A stretch of 64,000 nucleotides of DNA from Enhygromyxa salina (lineage in GTDB: Bacteria; Myxococcota_A; Polyangia; Nannocystales; Nannocystaceae): contig NZ_JMCC02000052.1 in NCBI RefSeq assembly GCF_000737335.2, positions 1 through 64,000 on the forward strand. Direction: 5' to 3'. A program made the translations under genes and the position numbers. Shown piece after piece: positions 35,179 through 44,200 of the stretch. The notes under the pieces were generated by a model. It ran no database searches. It was not told the origin of the DNA and saw nothing but the letters and a program-made list of their open reading frames with translations. Position 1 is the first letter of the stretch, and each line of letters starts with the position of its first letter.

Positions 35179-35597
35179 TTTTGGTGAAGAATTCCCAGGC
35201 TCTCGAACCCGCAGGTCTTGGCCAGATCCATCGCCATCACTAGATCTTCGTGCTTGCTGTTCTTGTCCGCGCGGATATGGAGCGTGCGCTTGCCCGTGTT
35301 CGACTCCGCGCACAGATAGCTCTCGAGCGCGCCGGGATCGACGAGGATCTGATCGACCTCGAACGCCCCGAGCGCGCTAATTGAGACGATCACGGCCTCC
35401 GTCTTCTGCGTCTTTTGCTGGTTCTTGGCGCGGGCGAGATCGACGTCGAGCGAGGAGCTCTCTTGAAAGGTCGCGGTCAACAAGAAGAAGATCAGCAGCT
35501 GAAACACGATGTCGATCAACGGGGTGAGATCGACGAGGGTGGCCTGCTGCCGGCGGCGGTGGCGGAGGTGCCCGGAGTCGCGGTTGGTCAGGCTCAC
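35175..35597 (-). CDS. exbD: ExbD/TolR biopolymer transport protein
   Basis: 140 residues. One N-terminal membrane helix, with the functional Asp just before it (LVDLTPLIDIVFQLLIFFLL), is followed by a periplasmic domain ending TCGFESLGIL. The family uses the proton gradient with ExbB/TolQ to energise outer-membrane work. The gene overlaps the exbB-like gene by ATGA, and together they form an ExbBD-type unit. No TonB or TolA-like partner is in the window, so the client is unknown. Confidence 0.9.
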   Translation of the reverse strand: MSLTNRDSGHLRHRRRQQATLVDLTPLIDIVFQLLIFFLLTATFQESSSLDVDLARAKNQQKTQKTEAVIVSISALGAFEVDQILVDPGALESYLCAESNTGKRTLHIRADKNSKHEDLVMAMDLAKTCGFESLGILHQN

Positions 35598-36286
35598 TTG
35601 GGCGCTCCGTCGCTGCCCCCATCGCCGGCCCGCTCGCTGGCCCGCTTGCGCGCCTGCTCGAGCAAGCTCTCGTCGAGCAGCCCGACGATGCCCAGCGCGT
35701 CCTCTTCCATCTCGACGATCAGGCGATCGTTGCGGGTCTGCAGGAACTTGTAGAGGATCAGCATCGGGATCGCGACCATCAGGCCGTACGCGGTGGTGAT
35801 CAACGCGGTCCAGATGCCCTCGGCGAACACGTCGGGGGTTGCCTGGCCTTGGGCGTAGGCGTCGACGAAGCGCTGGAACACCTGGATCATGCCGACCACG
35901 GTGCCGAGCAGACCAAGCAGCGGGGAGACCGAGGCCACGGTCCCGATGATCTCGACGTTCTTGTCGAGGTGCGCGACTTCGCGACCGCCGACCTCTTCGA
36001 CGGCCTCTTTGATCTCCGCGCGAGATTTGCCGTCGGCGAACGCCTGCAAGCTCGCGACCATCATGCGCGCGATGCTGGACTGGTTCTCTTCACACAGCAG
36101 CTGCGCCTCGCTGGTCCGACCCTTGGCGACCATCGCCCGGATCCGATCCACGAACCCGCGCGGGACCACGCGGCCGCGCTGCAGCGAGTACAGCCGCTCG
36201 AAGAACACGAACAGACCGATCACGGCGCCCGCGAGAATGGCCCACATGAGCGGGCCGCCTTGTTCGAAGAAGTACGCGAGATCCAT
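35594..36286 (-). CDS. exbB: ExbB/TolQ/MotA-family proton channel protein
   Basis: 230 residues from the ATG at 36286; the longer open frame upstream is not coding. It has the expected three helices: GGPLMWAILAGAVIGLFVFFE, VASVSPLLGLLGTVVGMIQVF with the conserved GLLGTVxG segment, and IWTALITTAYGLMVAIPM with the conserved TxxGLxVAIP. A cytoplasmic loop carries SSIARMMVASLQAFADG. It pairs with the overlapping exbD gene. Confidence 0.92.
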   Translation of the reverse strand: MDLAYFFEQGGPLMWAILAGAVIGLFVFFERLYSLQRGRVVPRGFVDRIRAMVAKGRTSEAQLLCEENQSSIARMMVASLQAFADGKSRAEIKEAVEEVGGREVAHLDKNVEIIGTVASVSPLLGLLGTVVGMIQVFQRFVDAYAQGQATPDVFAEGIWTALITTAYGLMVAIPMLILYKFLQTRNDRLIVEMEEDALGIVGLLDESLLEQARKRASERAGDGGSDGAPK

Positions 36287-36405
36287 GGCTGAGGGTCTGG
36301 GCGGGCAAGCATGCGACCCCGCCCGTTCGAGGGCAAATTTGGGCCGCGCATATTGCGCTTGATCTCGCGATGGACGTGACGCCCGGCTTGCGCTTCGATA
36401 GCCCC

Positions 36406-37107
36406 ATGACTTTATGGAGGACGACTGGTTCGACTGTGCTCGCTGCGCTCGCGCTGGGCTGCTCACCTGCGACCTTTGGGATCGGCGACGGTGGGGCGTC
36501 GGCCGCCGACGACACCGAGTCCGAAGACGGATCGGACGACGCGCAGGGCAGCGAGGCCGAGGGGGGAGATGGCGACGGCGATCCGGGCGACGGAGACGGT
36601 GACACGGGCGATGGGGACGGCGAGTCGGGAGACGGCGACGCCGGGGCCATGTGTGGTAACGGCGTCACGGAGGCGCCCGAAGAGTGCGACGGCGAGGATC
36701 TCGGCGGGAGGACCTGCGAGAGCGTCGGCTTTCCTGGTGGTGAGCTGAGCTGCGCCGGGGACTGCACGCTGGACACCTCGGGCTGCCTCGAGCCCAGCTG
36801 TGGCAACGGGATCATGGAAGCCGGCGAGGCCTGCGATGGCAGCGATCTTGGCGGGCAGGCCTGCGCCGACTTCGGCGAGGGCCCCGGTCAGATCGCGTGC
36901 TCCGGGGACTGCACGGTCAACCTCGACGACTGTGGGATCGATGGCGACGGTGAGCCCTGCGGCGACTGGGGATCGTGCCCCGACGACGGGCTGTACTGCT
37001 TCATGGACACGTGCTGGGACGGGAGCGTTGGCGACCCCTGCTTCGGTGACTCCAACTGCGTCACCGACAACTGCACAGGTGGCTGGGGCGACAACGTCTG
37101 CGAGTAA
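36406..37107 (+). CDS. Cysteine-rich lipoprotein with Gly-Asp linker
   Basis: 233 residues from the ATG at 36406 (signal STVLAALALGC with lipobox). An acidic spacer with GDGDGDPGDGDGDTGDGDG precedes two CGNGxxExxExCDG units (CGNGVTEAPEECDG, CGNGIMEAGEACDG), each followed by a LSCAGDC or IACSGDC loop. The tail is rich in Cys/Trp/Gly. Such modules are abundant on the surface of Nannocystales and may bind calcium or hold disulfides; function is unknown. It converges on a paralogue-like gene across a strong hairpin. Confidence 0.8.
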   Translation: MTLWRTTGSTVLAALALGCSPATFGIGDGGASAADDTESEDGSDDAQGSEAEGGDGDGDPGDGDGDTGDGDGESGDGDAGAMCGNGVTEAPEECDGEDLGGRTCESVGFPGGELSCAGDCTLDTSGCLEPSCGNGIMEAGEACDGSDLGGQACADFGEGPGQIACSGDCTVNLDDCGIDGDGEPCGDWGSCPDDGLYCFMDTCWDGSVGDPCFGDSNCVTDNCTGGWGDNVCE

Positions 37108-37116
37108 AAGTTAGAA

Positions 37117-37159
37117 CCGGACCCGCGAGGCACGCGGTCGCGTGCGCTCGCGGGTCCGG
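37117..37159. terminator. Bidirectional hairpin between convergent lipoprotein genes
   Basis: CCGGACCCGCGAG (37117-37129) pairs perfectly with CTCGCGGGTCCGG (37147-37159), and the inner GCACGCG/CGCGTGC can extend the stem with one bulge. It lies 10 bases after one stop codon and 20 after the other, the right place to end both transcripts. It lacks a long T-run. Confidence 0.65.
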
Positions 37160-37179
37160 CGACTCACTCGTGCGCCGCG

Positions 37180-38277
37180 CTACAGGCAGACTTCGTTGGG
37201 CACGTCGCAGTTGGCGATGCAATCTTGATTGTTGGCGCACGGCGAGCCGGGCTCGCCGGTCTGACAGGTGTCGCCGACGTCCGAGCAATACGGTGACTCC
37301 TGGCCGCAGTCGCCGTTGAACTCGCAGGGGTCGTCCACGCTGCCGTCGTAGCAGGCCTCGAGCACGCAGCTCGGGGCGTTGACGGAGCAGTCACCGTTGT
37401 CGACGCAGGGGTCACCTTCCTCGCCGGCCGCGCAGCTGTTGTTGACGCAAAACGGAGCGTCCGCGCACTCCTCGTTGAAGTCACAAGGATCGCCAGCGCT
37501 GCCGTCGTGGCAGGTGTCCATCGCGCAAAACGGCGCGGCTTCCGAGCACTGGGCGTTGAACTCGCAGGGGTCGTCCTCGCTGCCGTCGTAGCAGGCCCCG
37601 AGCACGCACGACTGCGCCATCGGGCCGCAGTCCGAATTGAACTCGCAGGGATCGGTCTCGCTGCCGTTCCAGCAGGACATGGCGAAGCAGATCGGGGCCT
37701 CCATCGGGCACTCGTCGTCTTGCGTGCAGTCCGTGCCCTCGCCCGGTGACAGGCACATGAGCGTGCTGACTGCGTCGCAGGTCTCGCTGCAGAGCAAGTT
37801 GCCGCCAACGAACTCGTCGCGGTCCGCACAGGTCGCGCCCGCGAAGTCATCGAGGTCGCACAGCTCCTCGCCCTGGGCCACGCCGTCGCCGCAGACCGTG
37901 ACCATTTGGCAGGCCGAGTCGTCGAGCGAGCAGTCGGCGGTGCAGCTCAAGTCACCGCCGAACCAGCCCAGACCCTCGCAGGTCTGGTCGCCCAGGTCGG
38001 CGCCGTCACAGTCTTCGCCCGCGTCGATGATCCCGTCGCCACACACGGGGCCCGGGTCGTCATCGCTGTCGCCGTCACCGTCGCCGTCGCCATCGCCATC
38101 GCCATCGCCATCGCCATCGCCGGCTGGGTCGCCGTCACCGTCGCCGGTCTCGGTGTCCGTCTCGGTGCCGGCCTCGTCTGCGGGTGTAGAAGTCTTGCAA
38201 GCGAGGAGGCCAAGGGCCAAGAGCATCGGTAGGGTGCGTCGTAGGGCCGAGCTTCGAAGTGCAGGTAAAGTGGTCAT
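37180..38277 (-). CDS. Cysteine-rich repeat lipoprotein with (GD)n linker
   Basis: 365 residues from the ATG at 38277 (signal LPMLLALGLLAC, lipobox). A long Gly-Asp linker encoded by a hexamer microsatellite precedes a CGDGIIDAGEDCDG unit and a related CGDGVAQGEELCD. About six to seven tandem units of the form DPCxFNxxCxxxxxxCxxxxCxDGS follow (about 30 residues each). The even Cys count per unit points to disulfide-knit modules on the cell surface. It is related in design to the convergent gene at 36406-37107. The number of both DNA hexamers and protein repeats may vary between strains. Confidence 0.82.
   Translation of the reverse strand: MTTLPALRSSALRRTLPMLLALGLLACKTSTPADEAGTETDTETGDGDGDPAGDGDGDGDGDGDGDGDGDSDDDPGPVCGDGIIDAGEDCDGADLGDQTCEGLGWFGGDLSCTADCSLDDSACQMVTVCGDGVAQGEELCDLDDFAGATCADRDEFVGGNLLCSETCDAVSTLMCLSPGEGTDCTQDDECPMEAPICFAMSCWNGSETDPCEFNSDCGPMAQSCVLGACYDGSEDDPCEFNAQCSEAAPFCAMDTCHDGSAGDPCDFNEECADAPFCVNNSCAAGEEGDPCVDNGDCSVNAPSCVLEACYDGSVDDPCEFNGDCGQESPYCSDVGDTCQTGEPGSPCANNQDCIANCDVPNEVCL
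38068..38121 (-). repeat. Hexamer microsatellite encoding Gly-Asp
   Basis: A period-6 run of GCCATC/GCCGTC units spans about nine copies, the central ones exact, on the plus strand. Read on the minus strand it gives the Gly-Asp spacer of the lipoprotein. The frame is kept by any change of copy number. Confidence 0.85.
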
Positions 38278-38588
38278 GACCGGAGCGTAGTGCACAACCG
38301 CGCACGAATCGATCTCGTAGGTCGACCATGGCAACTCCACCAGTGCTGAACTCTACCGCTTCAAGCGGACCTACAAATGTTGGCCGTGGAAGTCGTCGAC
38401 GCCACGCAACGTCGCCACCCCGCTGAAGTTGGCGCGCAGGACGCTCGCCGAGCGGGGGGATCGAGGAGGCGACGGGCGACGAGGCGACGGGCGAGCCAGG
38501 GTGCGCGTGATCCCTCGTGGTGCCCCGTGATGCCTCTCGAGCTGTCTCGAACCCGCTCGAGCCCTTTTGATCATGGCGAGAGTCGACT
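38278..38588. other. Divergent intergenic region before the biosynthetic cluster
   Basis: 311 bases between a leftward lipoprotein gene and the first rightward gene of the cluster, so both promoters should be here. A short direct repeat (AGGCGACGGGCG, twice, near 38467-38493) is visible. I recognised no promoter boxes, operator or small gene with confidence. Confidence 0.4.
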
Positions 38589-40223
38589 ATGCACGCCGCA
38601 GTGACCGAGCCGGAGCAGCCCAACTACGACGTCGCCGTGATCGGGGGGGGATTGGTCGGCAGCATGGCCGCGATCATGCTGCGCAAGCGAGGGCTGCGGG
38701 TCGCCGTGCTCGAGTCGCGCGCGCGCGGCCAAGCGCTCAAGACCATCGTTGGAGAGTCGCTGACCGAGGGCACCAGCGTGTTCTTGCATCACGAGATCGG
38801 GCTGGGCGAGTGGTTGCGGGACCACGCGTTTCGCAAGTATGGCTTCGACTTCGTCACCCAGCCCCACGATCGGCCGAAGCCGCGGGTGCTCGACGAGTGC
38901 CATGAGCTGCTGCTCTCGCTGACGCCGCTCGAGCGGATCGAGGCCGCGTTCCCGCGCTTGATCCCGACCTACCACGTCAACCGCCCGCCGCTCGATGCCG
39001 AGGTCGCCCGCCGAGCGGAGGCCGCTGGCGCGGTCTACATGTACGCCAGCTCGGTCGAGCGCGTGGCGCTGGGCGAGGGTCGACACGAGGTCGTGCTGCA
39101 GGGGGGCGCGACCGTCACCTGCAAGTGGGTGCTCGACGTCAGCGGTCGCCGCCGCGTGCTCGCCAAGCAGCTGGGCATCTCGCACGATCTCGACGGGCTC
39201 GACACCGCGGCGATCTGGACCCGCTTCACCAAGGTTCGCCACGACGCCGCGTTCTGGCAGACCTTCCGCGGCATCGATCGTCGCCGCCACACGATCCACC
39301 TTGGCGGGCCAGGGTTTTGGTTTTGGTGGATCCACATCGATGACGACACGACCTCGGTCGGGGTCTCGTTCGACAAGACGCAGCACCAGCCCAACGTCAA
39401 GTCCGAGGATCGCGGGTTCTGGGAGATGGCCCGAAAGTTCCCGGCGCTGGTCGAGGCGCTCGCGGGCGCCGAGCCAACCGAGCGGTTCTCGTACTACGCG
39501 AAGCTGGGCCACCGCACCGAGCACTGGGTCTCGCCAGCTGGCTACGCGCTGATCGGCGACGCCTCGGGCTTCGTCGACGCGCTGTACTCGATCGGCATCG
39601 AGATGGCGTGCCGGCAGCTGGTCGCCGTGGCCCCGCTGATCGAGGCCGCGTGCGCGGGCGAGCAGCCCTGCGCCGCCACGATCGCCAGGCTCAACCGCGA
39701 CCACGAGCTGATGCAGGACTCGGTGCGGCTGCTCAACAAGTTCAAGTACGAGCAGGCTTGGCATCAACCGCACGTGCTGATGCAGACGGCGCTCTACGAG
39801 CTCGGCGAGATCGCGGAGCTGTATCATCTAAAGGCGATCGAGCACTGGACGCCCCGGCTGCTCGCCCGGCACTACCGGCTGCAGTGGAGCAGCGAAGCCC
39901 GGCGCCGCCGGTTGGTGCGGTTCATGAGCGCGGCCCAGCGTGTCGGTGCGCGCGCGGGCGCGCGCGAGGGGCAGCCGCTGCTGGCCAAGGCCCTGCTGCC
40001 GGGGCGCTTGGTCTATGCGGTGACGTGGCCGCTGTGGCACCTGCCGCGGGCGCGACCCTACTTTTTCGTGATCACCCGGGCCTGGGGCCACATGGAGCGC
40101 CTGAGCCAGCGCCTGCGCGTGTGGCCAGACTTTCTTGGGTTGATGGCGGGGCCGCGCCGCGCTCGAGCGCCGCAGCTCGACGCGTCCGATCCCACCGTCG
40201 CAGACGGGGAGCCCAGCGCTTGA
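38589..40223 (+). CDS. Flavin-dependent halogenase/monooxygenase-like enzyme
   Basis: 544 residues. It has an FAD-binding VAVIGGGLVGSMAAIMLRKRG (~residue 15-35), then GESLTEGTSVFLHHEIGLGEWL where halogenases have the GES(L/T)xP region. GFWFWWIHIDDDTTSVGVS corresponds to the WxWxIP region of flavin halogenases, but with HID in place of IP. GYALIGDASGFVDALYSIGIEMA is the second FAD contact. It is therefore in the halogenase/epoxidase branch of flavin monooxygenases; the altered motif makes hydroxylation or another oxidation as likely as halogenation. It opens the cluster and overlaps the next gene by TTGA. A separate reductase would be needed if it behaves like known halogenases; none is here. 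Confidence 0.8.
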   Translation: MHAAVTEPEQPNYDVAVIGGGLVGSMAAIMLRKRGLRVAVLESRARGQALKTIVGESLTEGTSVFLHHEIGLGEWLRDHAFRKYGFDFVTQPHDRPKPRVLDECHELLLSLTPLERIEAAFPRLIPTYHVNRPPLDAEVARRAEAAGAVYMYASSVERVALGEGRHEVVLQGGATVTCKWVLDVSGRRRVLAKQLGISHDLDGLDTAAIWTRFTKVRHDAAFWQTFRGIDRRRHTIHLGGPGFWFWWIHIDDDTTSVGVSFDKTQHQPNVKSEDRGFWEMARKFPALVEALAGAEPTERFSYYAKLGHRTEHWVSPAGYALIGDASGFVDALYSIGIEMACRQLVAVAPLIEAACAGEQPCAATIARLNRDHELMQDSVRLLNKFKYEQAWHQPHVLMQTALYELGEIAELYHLKAIEHWTPRLLARHYRLQWSSEARRRRLVRFMSAAQRVGARAGAREGQPLLAKALLPGRLVYAVTWPLWHLPRARPYFFVITRAWGHMERLSQRLRVWPDFLGLMAGPRRARAPQLDASDPTVADGEPSA

Positions 40224-41059
40224 GCGCTCCGCGGCCGGACCGGGTGTTCGAGGCGATCCCGGATCTCGACACGCGCCTGGTCCCGCAGCTGCGCGCGATG
40301 GCGTACTTTCGCGAGGCGACCCCCGCGGAGGTCGAGCGCTCGTTCGCCGCCTATGAGCAAGGCGACCCCGAGCAGCTGTGCCGGGTCTGGGCGGAGGTCG
40401 CAGATCCGACCCGAGCCGCGCTGCCGCCCGCGATGCGCTTTGCGTATGCGCGCGCCGGCCTCGGTCCACGGCTGCTCAACGCTTCCGTGTTCCTGGACTC
40501 GCTGCGCGCGGTGCTCGAGGCGGGCGAGCGGTTTCGTGGGCGACTGCGCGGCGAGGTTCAAGCTGTGCTGCGATCCGAGTTTCCCTACCTCGAGCGTCGC
40601 CACGAACACATCCCGCGGGGCCACGACCTGTCTGAAGCGCGCGCCTTCGAATTCCCGGAGGTGTTCGCGAGCTATGTCGAGCACGGGTCGCTCGACGACA
40701 GCCGCGCGCGCTGGCAGCTCGCCGTTGGCCTCAACGAAGTCCAGCAGTGCAGCTACTCCGAGTTTGCGGCGCAGCTATTTCGGTTGCCCGAGCTGCGCCG
40801 TCACGCGGCCCGCGAGCGCGAATTGGCGTGTAATTACTTCGGACATTGGGCGCCGCGCTGCACCCTCGAGCTGTGGCGCGAGACGATCCTGGTGCTCGAT
40901 GCCCTCAACGCCGCGACCTTCGAGCTGGTGTGCACGCAGCTGCTGCCGCGCGCGATGGCCCCGTCGCGGCTGTTCGACGCTCGGAGCCGGCGCGCGCAAT
41001 GGCGCGAGTTCGTGGCGAAGCTCGACACTCCGCAATGGTTGCTGGCGGTGCCGCAGTGA
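40220..41059 (+). CDS. Unknown protein of the biosynthetic cluster
   Basis: 279 residues from a TTG at 40220 that overlaps the previous stop (TTGA) and has GGGGAG eight bases upstream; the frame is open far upstream inside the halogenase-like gene but only as a shadow. The protein is helical and rich in Glu/Arg/Leu, with scattered His/Glu (HEHIPRGHDLSEARAFEF, NYFGHWAPRCTLELWRET, FELVCTQLLPRA). This could suit a heme-oxygenase-like or diiron fold, but no motif is decisive. Its position argues for a role in tailoring or supplying the megasynthase. Confidence 0.65.
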   Translation: MSAPRPDRVFEAIPDLDTRLVPQLRAMAYFREATPAEVERSFAAYEQGDPEQLCRVWAEVADPTRAALPPAMRFAYARAGLGPRLLNASVFLDSLRAVLEAGERFRGRLRGEVQAVLRSEFPYLERRHEHIPRGHDLSEARAFEFPEVFASYVEHGSLDDSRARWQLAVGLNEVQQCSYSEFAAQLFRLPELRRHAARERELACNYFGHWAPRCTLELWRETILVLDALNAATFELVCTQLLPRAMAPSRLFDARSRRAQWREFVAKLDTPQWLLAVPQ

Positions 41060-41234
41060 TTTCGCTGCCCACGGATGCGCGATCATGCGCACTCGCGTGT
41101 CTGGTGGACCCGCCCGTACGACCCGACCCCGGTGTGGTGCTCGAGCACCAACCAATGCTCGCGATGGGCTCCTGTTCGAACCGGTCTTGGGATAGAGTCC
41201 CGTATCCGTGTGGTCTAGCGCGCGAGGGTCGGCG

Positions 41235-44200
41235 GTGAGCCGCACGCCACAGACTCTGGCTGACTTGCTGGAGATGCGAGCCGTGAGCCACCCGAGCGAG
41301 GGCTACTCGTTCTTGCTTGGCGCCGACGCTGACGGGCCGCGGGCCCAGCTGAGCTACGCGCAGCTGTACGCGCGGGCGCGGACGGTCGCCGCGATGCTCG
41401 ACGCGGCTGGAGCCCGCGGTGAGCGAGTCATGCTCGTGTTTGGGCCGGGGCTCGAGTTCATCGTCGGGTTGTTCGCGTGTCTGCTGTCCGGCGCGGTCGC
41501 GGTCCCGGTGTATCCGCCCAACCCCTCGCGGCTCTACAAGACGCTGCCCTTGCTCGAGGCCATCGCGACCGACGCGCAGGCCCGGTTTGGACTGACCAGC
41601 GCGGATCTCATGGAGATGACCCGCGCGGTCGCGCAGCTGTCGGAGGGGCTCGCCAAGCTCGAGTGGCTGTCGACCTCCGACGCAGGCGGTGCCTCGGACT
41701 GGACCGCGTCCACGCTCGAGCCCTCGCAGCTGGCGTTCTTGCAGTACACCTCGGGCAGCACCGGCGAGCCCAAGGGCGTGATGCTCAGCCACGCCAACCT
41801 GCTCCACAACGAGGCCATGATCCAAGCCGGGTTTGCGCAGCGATCGCGGCAGCGGGTGGTCGGGTGGCTGCCGCTGTATCACGACATGGGCTTGATCGGG
41901 AACGTGATCAACCCGATGTGGGTCGGCGGCAGCGCGCTGCTGTTGTCGCCGATCTCGTTCCTCAAGCGACCCATGCTGTGGCTCGAGGCGATCAGCAGCT
42001 TTCGCGGCCGGACCAGCGGCGGGCCCAATTTTGCGTATGACCTGTGCGTGGATCGCCTGGCCGTCGATCGGGTCGAGACCGCCGAGCTAGAAAACCTCGA
42101 TCTGTCGTGCTGGGAGGTCGCGTTCAACGGCGCCGAGCCGGTTCGGGCGGCGACCATGCGGCGCTTCGCCAAGGCGTTCGCGCCAGCGGGCCTCGACGCG
42201 CGGGCGCTGTTTCCTTGTTACGGCCTGGCCGAGTCGACGCTCGCGGTGACGGCGGTCAGCGTGGGCACCGGGCCCAACGTCTTGCACGCCAACCGGGCCG
42301 CGCTCGAGCGAGGGCGCGCGGAGACTTCCAACGCCGATCCGGGTCCAACCCCAGGCCCAACCCCAGGCCCAGCTGGGGGCCCAAACCCGGCGGACTGGGT
42401 CGAGCTGGTCAGCTCGGGCCGACCGCTGCCTGGTTCCGAGGTTGCGATCGTCGACCCCGAGCTGCTGTGTGTGCTCGACGACGCCGTGGTCGGCGAGATC
42501 TGTGTGCGTGGCTCGCATGTCGCTGGCGGCTACTGGGGCCGCCCGGTGCTCTCGCGCGCGATCTTTGGGCTCGAGCTGGTCGGGGATCCATCGGGGCCAT
42601 GGTTGCGGACGGGTGACCTTGGCTTCATGCGCGACGGCGAGCTGTTCGTGTGTGGGCGTCGCAAGGATCTGTTGATCGTGCGCGGGCGCAACCTGCATCC
42701 CCACGACCTCGAGCGGGCGATCGGCGACGCCCACGCGCAGGTGCGGCCCGGCTGCGTGGTCGCGTTCGCGACCGAGCACGACGGCCTCGAGGAGGTCGTG
42801 ATTATCGTAGAGGTGCGCGACGGGACCCCGAGCGATCGCTACCAAGCGATCCTCTCGACCGCGCGCGAGGTGCTGGCGGATGGGTTTGGCGTGCGGCCGC
42901 TCGACGTCCTGCTGGTCACCCCCCACACCCTGCCGAAGACCTCCTCGGGCAAGCTTCGGCGCAGCGCCGCCCGCGAGGCGTGGCTCGCTGGCCGGCTCGA
43001 GCCGCTCGCGCACAGCGATGGCCAGGATCTGGCGGCGCAGGCGTCCCAGACCAGCGGGCCCGGCAAGGCTGACCAGAGCGATCCGCCGCGCGACATCGTC
43101 GAGGCCCGGGTGCTCGACATCTGCGCCGAGGTGCTGGGGCACCCCGGGCTCACCCGCACCGACGACTTCTTCAAGCTCGGCGCCGACTCGGTAGCGATCG
43201 CGTCGATGACCGCGAAGCTCGAGGTCATGCTCGGTCGCGAGGTCACGCTTGGCGCGGTGTTCGACGCACCCTCGGTCGCTGGGCTCGCGGTGTGGCTGCG
43301 CGAAGAGGGCTACGACACCACGCAGCTGCGCGCGCGCGAGCTGCCGCTGACGCCGGACATGCACCGGTTGCTGCGGGTCGCAAGCGGAGCTGGCGGGCTC
43401 CCAGCCGACACGCTGTATCTCGCGGCCGCGTTCTCGCTGCGGGTGGGCGGGACCGACGGCATGGACAGCTGGGCAGAGACCTGGGGCGCCGGCCGATCGA
43501 AGTCGGAGGCCGACGTCGTCGCGGCGCTCGAGGTCGGGCTGCAGGCGTTCGCGGCTCGCCACGCCGCGCTGCGGACCTCGTTCGTGCTCGACTCGCTCGA
43601 CCAGCCCAACGTGATGTGTCAGCGGATCGCGGCCAACGTGGAGATCACCCTCGAGCGCGAGCCGCTGGCGGGGCTCGACGAATTCGAGGCCGTCTACGCC
43701 GAGCAAGTGCGTCGGCCGATCCCGCTCGACCAGGCGCCGCTGTGGCGCTTCGTGCTGCTCGAGCACCCTGGCGCCGAGCCGGTGCTGTGCGTGGTCGCCC
43801 ATCACTTGGTCTCGGATCACGCGTCGTTTCGCGTGCTCGTCAACGAGCTCGAGGCTGACCTTCACGGTGACGCGCGCGTGCCTGGGCCCCCCGACGACGG
43901 CGCGCTCACGCGGCTCGCAACCCTCGAGCTCGGGGACCCAGGCGACGCCCTCGAGGCCGAGTCGTTCGCGGGCATCGAGCCGCTGTCGTTCGTGAATTTC
44001 ACGGGCCGCTCGCCCGACGCGGGCTACGCCGCCAAGTCGGTGTTCGTCGAGCTCGACCCGGCGATCCACGCGGGCGTCGACGCGCTGGCGCGCTCGCTGG
44101 GGGTGCTGCCCGCCGCGCTGGGGTTCGCGGTCTTGCAGCTGCTCTTGCATCGGGTCTGCGGGGTCGAGCGCTTCGTGGTCGGGGTCCCGGTCGACCAACG

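Noticed and set aside
38571..38586. Shared 16-base string GATCATGGCGAGAGTC at 38571 and 50516 as a cluster operator
   Set aside because: A 16-base match is expected by chance about once in a window of this size and composition, and the two copies sit differently relative to their genes.
41208..41234. GTG at 41208 as the megasynthase start
   Set aside because: It lacks a ribosome site, whereas the GTG at 41235 has GAGGG at good spacing and begins directly at conserved FAAL sequence; it cannot be fully excluded.
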